Source: Holophagae bacterium
GTDB taxonomy: Bacteria > Acidobacteriota > Thermoanaerobaculia > Thermoanaerobaculales > Sulfomarinibacteraceae
Length of the DNA: 5,502 bases
Direction of reading: 5' to 3'
Assembly (NCBI GenBank): GCA_030609785.1
Contig: JAUWTC010000212.1
Coordinates: forward strand, 1 to 5,502
Shown here in pieces: positions 1 through 4,255 of this stretch. The stretch's first letter is position 1, and every line of letters begins with the position of its first letter. The notes under the pieces are model-generated. The model was not told the origin of the DNA and made no database searches. It saw only the letters and a program-made list of their open reading frames with translations. The translations under genes were made by a program, and so were the position numbers.

Positions 1-24
1 CTACGGGCCGGTATCGGCCCGTAG
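1..24. repeat. Perfect inverted repeat, 10-bp stem and 4-base loop
   Basis: The first 24 bases are CTACGGGCCG, a GTAT loop, then the exact reverse complement CGGCCCGTAG. The palindrome lies 30 bases beyond the end of the transposase remnant in its direction of reading. It could be a transcription terminator stem, the subterminal hairpin of an IS91-like element end (these elements lack ordinary terminal inverted repeats but carry palindromes near their ends), or an unrelated palindrome. The window stops here, so a following T-tract or element boundary cannot be seen. Confidence 0.7.
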
Positions 25-54
25 CTTCCCCAAGGGTCGAAGACTCAAAACCCC

Positions 55-718
55 TCAGGCCGTTTTGGGCAACGCGCTTCCCGACCGTTCGGGCGGCCCT
101 CGTCCCGGCTCAATGCCCATGCGTGCGAGATGACCCAGAATCTTCGTGATGACGCGGTGTTCCAGGATGACGCTGACGATCCGCATCTCACCGCCGCAAC
201 TCGTACACAACCTCGTCATCTCCGTCTGAGTACCGCGGTCTCTCGAGGCTCAAGGGCGGTCTGAGGATGTACCGTGCCACCCGCTCCATGGCCTGGCCAT
301 CTTCGGGCTCGATCCGAACACTGTCATCGACCGAGAATCCGCTGTAGATGAAGTAGGGGCGGATCATCTTGGGCAGGGAGAAGGTCCACATCGCATGGCC
401 TACCTGCTCGAGTACCTCGTCGGCCAAGAAAGCTGCGAAGGCAGCCGCACGCTTGGCGCCACAGCTCGGGCAGAATCCCCTCTTCTGGCAACTGGTCGCC
501 ACCAAGAACTCGTCGCCGCAATCTGCGCACCTGACACGAGCAAAACCCGACTCAAAACGGCCGCAGTCAAGGTAGGCGTTGACGACGTCGTCGACGAAGG
601 CTCGCCAGAAACCATAGCGCTGCTCGAATCGCTCCTCCCACACACCCCTGACCTGGTCGTAGCGTGCCTCGATGAGGCGATACAGGGGCGTCTCTTGTGG
701 CTTGCGGGCACGATAGAA
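55..718 (-). pseudogene. Degenerate IS91-family transposase (zinc-binding N-terminus, central region deleted, frameshifted C-terminus)
   Basis: The frame that is open from the GTG at 643 to a TGA at 188-190 encodes an N-terminal zinc-binding region of IS91-type transposases. Its cysteines follow CxxC, then CxxxxxCxxC, at residues 39, 42, 52, 58 and 61, followed by the motif SLPKMIRPYF. Family-like sequence also continues upstream of that GTG in the same frame to about 718 (for example TPLYRLIEARYDQVRG), so the GTG is not the ancestral start; no good start is visible further up. After residue 100 (about 343/344) the protein jumps straight to a late segment containing ARYILRPPLSLER, so the middle of the Y2-type catalytic domain, including the expected HUH-like histidine motif, is missing. 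Near 190-207 the match moves to another frame reading LCTSCGGEMRIVSVI, which resembles the usual C-terminal CxxCGG block and ends at a TGA at 55-57. Two internal deletions and a frame change make this inactive. Family assignment is from remembered motifs, without a search. Confidence 0.83.
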
Positions 719-1003
719 GCCGACAGCGGCACATCCTGCGACCGGGGAAAGCTCCTTCCCTGTCGCAGCGTGGAGGGATCATCCCAGCGTGAACCAAAAT
801 AGGGCGAGAGTCAAGCGGCCCTGTCCCCACGTGGTCCGGCACGATGCGGGCCACGGTCCCGCGCCCCCGGACACAGTCCCGACGGTCGGACCTTCGGCCT
901 TTCCGCCTCAGGGTCCGCGCAAAAATAGGTCCGTAGAATTTGGTAAAAGGGGTCCCACGCCTTTCCGCCTTTCTGAGGCCGACCACTGAATCCCAGCCCC
1001 GCC
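719..1003. other. Intergenic region downstream of trpC, no gene supported
   Basis: No reading frame here resembles a known protein. Small structures are visible. There is a GGGAT-C-ATCCC palindrome at 775-785 with a GAAC tetranucleotide at 791-794, a CCACGTGG palindrome at 827-834, a GCGGG/CCCGC stem at 846-850 and 858-862, and a CGGACC/GGTCCG pair at 887-892 and 912-917. An 11-bp direct repeat (GCCTTTCCGCC) occurs at 897-907 and 959-969. A terminator for the trp transcript would be expected just below 1004, but no stem followed by a T-run in the correct orientation is convincing. The upstream end of the IS91-like element probably falls somewhere in this stretch. Confidence 0.5.
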
Positions 1004-1810
1004 CTACCGACCAGCCAACTCCGCCACCGCACGTGCAGGGTCGGCCGACCGGACCAGCGTCTCACCGATCAAGAAGGCGTCGTAGCCCGCGGCCGACAAA
1101 CGCGAAATATCCGCCTGATCCTTGATGCCGCTCTCCGCAACCCTGACCCGGTCGGCCGGCAGCGCACCGGCAAGTTCGACAACCCGGTCGACGCTGGTTT
1201 CGAAGGTCGCCAGATTGCGCGCATTGACTCCGAGGATCTTGGCGCCCGAGGCCACCGCCGCTTCGGGATCTTCGTCGACGAAGATCTCCAACAAGACTTC
1301 CAGCTCCAGGTTCCGAGCCAGTTCGAGCAGCGCCAACGTCCGTTCCGGGGTCAAGAGTCGCTGGATCAACAAGACCGCGTCTGCACCAATCAACGCCGTC
1401 TCGTACAGCTGGCGCTCAGACACGATGAAGTCCTTGCGGAGGACCGGCAGATTGACCGCGCTCCGAACCTCCGGGATCCAGTCGGGATCGCCCAGAAAGA
1501 ACTCGGGCTCAACGACAACCGAGATCGCCGCCGCACCGCCCTGCTGATAGGCCCGCGCCAGGGCGACCGGATCGAAGGGCTCCCGGAGCACCCCTGCCGA
1601 CGGCGAGGCATGCTTGCACTCGGCCAGGATCTGCGGCCCGGGCGCCGCCAGGGCCTGTCGCAGCGAGCGCAATCCCTCGGCCCTGCGCCGGTCGACGGCC
1701 GCATGAGCGGCGTCTTCCAGATCAGGCCTCGGCGGCGTTGCCGCCATCCGCGCTTCGGCCGCCTGGACAATTCGATCGAGGATGGTCGGCGAAGGCGGCT
1801 GATGAGTCAC
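1004..1810 (-). CDS. trpC: Indole-3-glycerol phosphate synthase
   Basis: TrpC converts 1-(o-carboxyphenylamino)-1-deoxyribulose 5-phosphate to indole-3-glycerol phosphate with loss of CO2 and water, in the cytoplasm. The 268-residue protein has the usual length of a single-domain TrpC and the (beta/alpha)8 barrel motifs in order: AECKHASPS (E64, K66), the phosphate-side segment around FFLGDPDWI, VLRKDF (K126), LLEIF (E175), GVNARNL (N196) and AESGI (E226, S227). These correspond to the catalytic Glu/Lys/Lys/Glu/Asn/Glu-Ser set known in the family. There is no TrpF domain, so it is not a TrpCF fusion. It starts at GTG (1808-1810) with GGAG five bases upstream and ends with TAG. It follows trpD after a 267-bp repeat-filled spacer and is the last trp gene visible. 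A cysteine replaces the more common isoleucine in the AEIK motif, a mild change. Confidence 0.97.
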   Translation of the reverse strand: MTHQPPSPTILDRIVQAAEARMAATPPRPDLEDAAHAAVDRRRAEGLRSLRQALAAPGPQILAECKHASPSAGVLREPFDPVALARAYQQGGAAAISVVVEPEFFLGDPDWIPEVRSAVNLPVLRKDFIVSERQLYETALIGADAVLLIQRLLTPERTLALLELARNLELEVLLEIFVDEDPEAAVASGAKILGVNARNLATFETSVDRVVELAGALPADRVRVAESGIKDQADISRLSAAGYDAFLIGETLVRSADPARAVAELAGR

Positions 1811-1815
1811 GGCAA

Positions 1816-1819
1816 CTCC
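1816..1819 (-). promoter_or_regulatory. Ribosome binding site of trpC
   Basis: On the minus strand GGAG lies five bases before the GTG start of trpC and supports that start. The surrounding GATTCAAAGnnGTTGGAG context is shared with the trpD ribosome binding site, so it belongs to the duplicated spacer. Confidence 0.75.
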
Positions 1820-1909
1820 AACGGCTTTGAATCGAGCAGGTAAGGGTGAGGGGTGGGGGACACGCCGTCTAGACCTGCCGGCACCACTTCCCTGCTGATC
1901 ACCGGCAGC

Positions 1910-1979
1910 GCAGGCGCCTGCATTATTCCCGGCGCCACAATGCGGGGCAGGAGCCCCGCGCTCCAGAACGCAGTCCCAG
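1910..1979 (-). repeat. 70-bp two-hairpin repeat core, copy A
   Basis: This block matches 3188-3257 at 65 of 70 positions with no gaps. Hairpin 1 is GCGGGGC (1942-1948), loop AGGA, GCCCCGC (1953-1959). Hairpin 2 pairs GGCGCC (1913-1918) with GGCGCC (1931-1936) across a 12-base loop; the first copy also sits in the 10-bp palindrome CAGGCGCCTG (1911-1920). The five differences from copy B fall at 1922-1924 (loop of hairpin 2), 1970 and 1974, all outside the stems. Confidence 0.88.
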
Positions 1980-1997
1980 CATAGGCCCGAGCTTCCC

Positions 1998-2027
1998 TTT
2001 TTGTGCCTCTTTGTGCCTTTTTGTGGC
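1998..2027 (-). repeat. Three 10-bp A-tract tandem units, copy A
   Basis: The plus strand reads TTTTTGTGCC, TCTTTGTGCC, TTTTTGTGGC, three imperfect units of exactly 10 bp. In the transcript they read GCCACAAAAA, GGCACAAAGA, GGCACAAAAA. The period is close to one helical turn, so the A-tracts lie on one face of the DNA. Confidence 0.85.
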
Positions 2028-2077
2028 TATTCCTTACGTTTTGCACATGGCCCAGATAGCGCAGAGGCTTCGCAAGG

Positions 2078-3112
2078 CTACCCACCGGCAACCATCTCGA
2101 TGGACCGTCGGGCCAATCGCTCCAGTTTTCGCAGGGCGTCACCGGAGGCGATGACCTGTCGCGCCTGCTGCAACCCATCGGCGAGATCATCCACCACGCC
2201 GCCGACCACCAGGGCCGCGGCTGTATTGAGCGCCACCGATTCTGTTGCCGCCGAGCGCTCCTTTCCTCCGAGAACCTCCCGAAGGCGCTTCGCATTGAAG
2301 GCCACATCGCCTCCCTGCAACGACTCAGGGGCGTCGGCCTTGACGCCCAGCTTGACCGGATCGACCGACTCGACGCCGGTCACCTGTCCCTCGCGAATCT
2401 CGACAACCCGGGTCGGTGCAAAGACCGACATCTCGTCCAGGCCGTCGTCCGAGTGGACCACAAGGGCATGTTCCGCACCCAACTCCGCCAGCGCCTCGGC
2501 CATCACATCCTGGATCTCCCGGCCCCACACACCGATGACCTGGCGGCCCACCCCCGCAGGATTGGTCAGGGGACCCAGCATATTGAACACCGTTCGCACA
2601 CCCAAAGCCCGGCGCACCGGCATCACGGCCTTCATCGCCGGGTGGAGCCTGGGCGCAAAGAGAAAAGAGATGCCGACCTCGTCGCAGATCGAACCGAGGC
2701 TGGGGCCGTCGAGATCGAGGTTGACGCCGAGCGCCTCCAGCACATCCGCCGATCCACAGCGCGACGAGACCGACCGGTTCCCGTGCTTGGCCACAGGAAC
2801 TCCGGCAGCGGCAGCCACCAGGGCGGCTGCGGTCGAGATGTTGATCGTATCGGCGCCGTCCCCTCCGGTCCCGCAGGTGTCAATTGCCCGATCCCGGGCC
2901 TCGATCGGAACCTCGACCACCCGCTGACGCATTGCCCTTGCGGCCGACGCGACCTCGCTTGCAGTCTCACCTTTGGCCCTGAGGGCAATCAGAATCCCCG
3001 CCGCCGCGGACTCGGAGACCTCGCCGTCCATCATTGCGCCGATTAAGGTCGTCATTTCGGTGGAGCTGAGGTCTTTGCCATCCAACAACCGGCTGAGAAT
3101 GTCTTGCGTCAC
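2078..3112 (-). CDS. trpD: Anthranilate phosphoribosyltransferase
   Basis: TrpD transfers the phosphoribosyl group of PRPP to anthranilate, the second step of tryptophan synthesis, and normally works as a cytoplasmic homodimer. The 344-residue protein has the normal length and all family motifs: an N-terminal helical region, DTCGTGGDG (79-86, PRPP-binding glycine-rich loop), NIST (91-94), KHGNRSVSS (109-117), LHPAMK (156-161), the anthranilate-site stretch VRRALGVRTVFNMLGPLTNP (166-185) and DGLDEMS with the metal-binding D226-E227 pair. It starts at GTG (3110-3112), four bases after GGAGG, and ends with TAG at 2078-2080. It is not fused to trpG. It lies between the two homologous repeat-filled spacers, and its last codons plus stop (GGT GGG TAG) fall inside the homology shared with the spacer downstream of trpG. 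Confidence 0.97.
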   Translation of the reverse strand: MTQDILSRLLDGKDLSSTEMTTLIGAMMDGEVSESAAAGILIALRAKGETASEVASAARAMRQRVVEVPIEARDRAIDTCGTGGDGADTINISTAAALVAAAAGVPVAKHGNRSVSSRCGSADVLEALGVNLDLDGPSLGSICDEVGISFLFAPRLHPAMKAVMPVRRALGVRTVFNMLGPLTNPAGVGRQVIGVWGREIQDVMAEALAELGAEHALVVHSDDGLDEMSVFAPTRVVEIREGQVTGVESVDPVKLGVKADAPESLQGGDVAFNAKRLREVLGGKERSAATESVALNTAAALVVGGVVDDLADGLQQARQVIASGDALRKLERLARRSIEMVAGG

Positions 3113-3116
3113 TTAT

Positions 3117-3121
3117 CCTCC
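3117..3121 (-). promoter_or_regulatory. Ribosome binding site of trpD
   Basis: GGAGG on the minus strand ends four bases before the GTG start of trpD and supports that start. It lies in the GTTGGAG context shared with trpC. Confidence 0.8.
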
Positions 3122-3187
3122 AACTACTTTGAATCACTCAGTAAGGGGTTAGGGGCCAGGGACAGGCAGTCCAGACCCACCCACAGA

Positions 3188-3257
3188 GCAGGCGCCTGCG
3201 GAATTCCCGGCGCCACAATGCGGGGCAGGAGCCCCGCGCTCCAGAACACAGCCCCAG
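3188..3257 (-). repeat. 70-bp two-hairpin repeat core, copy B
   Basis: This is the second copy of the core seen at 1910-1979. Hairpin 1 is GCGGGGC (3220-3226), AGGA, GCCCCGC (3231-3237). Hairpin 2 pairs GGCGCC at 3191-3196 with GGCGCC at 3209-3214 over a 12-base loop that carries an EcoRI-type GAATTC here. Both stems are identical to those of copy A. Confidence 0.88.
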
Positions 3258-3275
3258 TGGGTAATTTGGCTTTCG

Positions 3276-3305
3276 TTTTTGTGCCTTTTTGTGCCTTTTT
3301 GTGGC
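3276..3305 (-). repeat. Three 10-bp A-tract tandem units, copy B
   Basis: The plus strand reads TTTTTGTGCC twice and then TTTTTGTGGC, three 10-bp units separated from the core by 18 bases exactly as in copy A. In one frame the transcript strand gives the peptide pattern HKKAQKGTK, a typical product of such repeats when they are wrongly translated. Confidence 0.87.
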
Positions 3306-3380
3306 TATTTCTTGAGGTCATGCAAATCGCCGGGCATAGCGCTACCCACCGGCCCGACCGGCGGCCTTTTGGTTCCCTCT

Positions 3381-3980
3381 TCATCCCAATTCCCATTCCC
3401 TCTTCGCCGCCACTCCGGCCCGCTTCAGAAACCGCGCCAGGATGTCCATGCCGCACCGGGAGAGATAACTTTCGGGGTGAAACTGCACGCCGAAATGGGG
3501 GCGGTTTTGATCCTCCAGTGCCATCACCAGCCCGTCCTCGGTCCAGGCAGTCACCCGCAATTCGTCCGGCAGGCTCTCCCGATCGACGATCAGGGAGTGA
3601 TAGCGAGTCGCCTCGAAGGGCTGCGCCAGTCCGGCAAAGAGAGTCGAGTCGTCATGGTGGATCGGTGAGGTCTTGCCGTGGACCGGTTCCGGCGCCCGGA
3701 CGACCCGACCTCCGTGGACCTGGGCCAGCGCCTGTTCGCCCAGACAGATTCCCAACAACGGCACCTCGACCGCGGCCCGAATCAAATCCTGGGTGATGCC
3801 GGCATCCTCGGGTCGTCCCGGGCCGGGCGAAATGACGATCGCCTGAGGCTCCAGCGCCAGGAGTTCTTCGGGTGTCGAAACATCGTTGCGCACCACCTCG
3901 ATCTCGGCGCCCGAAATCTCCTGAAGCTCCTGCACCAGGTTGTAGGTGAAGGAGTCGTAGTTGTCGAGCATTAGGATCAT
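3381..3980 (-). CDS. trpG: Anthranilate synthase, glutamine amidotransferase subunit
   Basis: TrpG hydrolyses glutamine and passes ammonia to TrpE, which makes anthranilate from chorismate. The 199-residue protein is a complete class I amidotransferase domain. It starts with the typical ILMLDNYDSFTYNL, then has SPGPGRP (51-57, oxyanion region), GICLGEQ with nucleophile C79, HGKTSPI (101-107), YHSL (127-130) and FHPES with H168 and E170 completing the triad. The residue after LG in the nucleophile elbow is E, where H or M is more usual. The ATG start is supported by GAGG seven bases upstream. Its TGA stop is followed in the same frame by 12 more sense codons and then GGT GGG TAG, the sequence that ends trpD. 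A PabA role (folate branch) is possible in principle for any TrpG, but the position between trpE and trpD argues for tryptophan synthesis. Confidence 0.96.
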   Translation of the reverse strand: MILMLDNYDSFTYNLVQELQEISGAEIEVVRNDVSTPEELLALEPQAIVISPGPGRPEDAGITQDLIRAAVEVPLLGICLGEQALAQVHGGRVVRAPEPVHGKTSPIHHDDSTLFAGLAQPFEATRYHSLIVDRESLPDELRVTAWTEDGLVMALEDQNRPHFGVQFHPESYLSRCGMDILARFLKRAGVAAKREWELG

Positions 3981-3987
3981 CGCGTTA

Positions 3988-3991
3988 CCTC
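3988..3991 (-). promoter_or_regulatory. Ribosome binding site of trpG
   Basis: GAGG on the minus strand stands seven bases before the ATG of trpG. Unlike the trpD and trpC sites it has no GATTCAAAG/GTTGGAG context, so this spacer is not a third copy of the same unit. Confidence 0.75.
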
Positions 3992-3999
3992 GTTCTTCC

Positions 4000-4031
4000 G
4001 GGGAGTATAGGGGTTAGGGGTTAGGGGTTAG
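4000..4031 (+). repeat. TTAGGGG heptad tract with G-quadruplex pattern
   Basis: The plus strand has four G4 runs at 4000-4003, 4010-4013, 4017-4020 and 4024-4027, separated by 6, 3 and 3 bases. The last three form the heptad repeat TAGGGGT. This fits the canonical G-quadruplex consensus. The plus strand is the template for the trp genes, so the mRNA carries the C-rich version just upstream of the trpG ribosome binding site. Related but weaker G-rich tracts occur at 1839-1859 and 3145-3161 ahead of trpC and trpD. Confidence 0.85.
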
Positions 4032-4079
4032 CAGGACTCCCCTTACTCCTCACCCTTCTCTACTTTTCCCCCGTGTTTC

Positions 4080-4103
4080 CTTTGCGCTCTTTGCGTCTTT
4101 GCG
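4080..4103 (-). repeat. CGCAAAG short tandem repeat
   Basis: The heptamer CTTTGCG occurs at 4080-4086, 4089-4095 and 4097-4103 on the plus strand (CGCAAAG in the transcript). Translated in one frame the transcript strand gives SRKDAKSAK, a peptide pattern I know as a common false protein from such repeats in many bacterial genomes. It is untranslated spacer here. Confidence 0.8.
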
Positions 4104-4176
4104 AGAGAATTGTCTTCTTGTCTTCACTCTTCGACCCTGTGGCTCTTTCTTCCCATCGAACTCTGTAACCAAACAA

Positions 4177-4198
4177 GGGCGGACACAGGGGTCCGCCC
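4177..4198 (-). repeat. GGGCGGAC hairpin, dispersed-repeat type
   Basis: GGGCGGAC (4177-4184), a six-base loop and GTCCGCCC (4191-4198) form a perfect 8-bp stem 22 bases past the trpE stop. The transcript reads TGTAGGGGCGGAC before the loop, a form I recall as a frequent intergenic repeat in several phyla. It could slow RNA polymerase or protect the trpE mRNA 3' end. It lacks a strong U-run, so it is not a standard intrinsic terminator, and an ordinary terminator here would cut off trpGDC. Confidence 0.75.
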
Positions 4199-4207
4199 CT
4201 ACAGACC

Positions 4208-4255
4208 TCTTTGACTGTCTCACTCTTCGACCCTTTGACTCTTTGACCCTTCGAC
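4208..4255 (-). repeat. 8-bp tandem repeat (consensus YCTTYGAC) overlapping the trpE 3' end
   Basis: Six consecutive 8-bp units cover this range. TCTTTGAC, a degenerate TGTCTCAC, TCTTCGAC, CCTTTGAC, TCTTTGAC and CCTTCGAC follow one another without gaps. The last four and part of the second lie inside the trpE reading frame and encode its final residues and stop. A further single unit lies at 4128-4135. Confidence 0.83.

Larger units (their letters stand above)
1811..2089 (-). repeat. Repeat-built spacer trpD-trpC (copy A of duplicated spacer)
   Basis: The whole trpD-trpC gap is homologous to the trpG-trpD gap (copy B, 3113-3353). In transcription order both share GGTGGGTAGC at the upstream end, a GCTAT block, AATAGCC, three 10-bp A-tract units, a variable 18-base stretch, a 70-bp two-hairpin core, a C-rich tract, GATTCAAAG and GTTGGAG, which forms the ribosome binding site. 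Copy A has an extra stretch of about 16 bases (around 2061-2076) after the stop codon and an extra segment between the C-rich tract and the core. The last 12 bases of the range lie inside the trpD coding end, because homology runs through its stop codon. Confidence 0.9.
3113..3353 (-). repeat. Repeat-built spacer trpG-trpD (copy B of duplicated spacer)
   Basis: This is the counterpart of the trpD-trpC spacer (1811-2089), with the same modules in the same order but more compact. It runs from the trpD ribosome binding site, through GATTCAAAG, a C-rich tract, the 70-bp core, 18 variable bases, three A-tract units, AATAGCC (here AAATAGCC) and GCTAT, to GCCGGTGGGTAGC. Between 3353 and the trpG stop at 3381 lie only 27 more bases. 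The ends of the homology coincide with gene ends and starts, which suggests that one spacer was copied from the other rather than two independent insertions. Confidence 0.9.

Noticed and set aside
188..643. Treating this frame as an intact small zinc-binding protein gene
   Set aside because: Family-like sequence continues upstream of its GTG and, in another frame, downstream of its stop, and an interior junction is visible. It is a broken transposase.
1004..1810. TrpC-TrpF fusion
   Set aside because: The protein is only 268 residues and ends after the single TrpC barrel with a clear stop; no TrpF motifs follow.
2001..2927. Long plus-strand open frame of 308 codons opposite trpD
   Set aside because: It is antisense to a full-length TrpD with all motifs, has low-complexity composition and begins in the A-tract repeat.
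3124..3456. Reading frame through the copy B spacer with a peptide shared with copy A (HKKAQKGTK ... SAGLLPRIVAPGI)
   Set aside because: The shared peptide is just the translated repeat. There is no supporting ribosome binding site, it overlaps trpG, and such peptides are typical false products of dispersed repeats. The frame match follows from the equal module spacing.
4177..4198. Intrinsic terminator ending a trpE-only transcript
   Set aside because: The stem is strong but no U-run follows it in the transcript, and the next gene in the pathway lies immediately downstream.
4208..4255. CRISPR-like array among the short repeats
   Set aside because: The units are 8-10 bp and contiguous, with no spacers of 25-40 bp and no cas genes.
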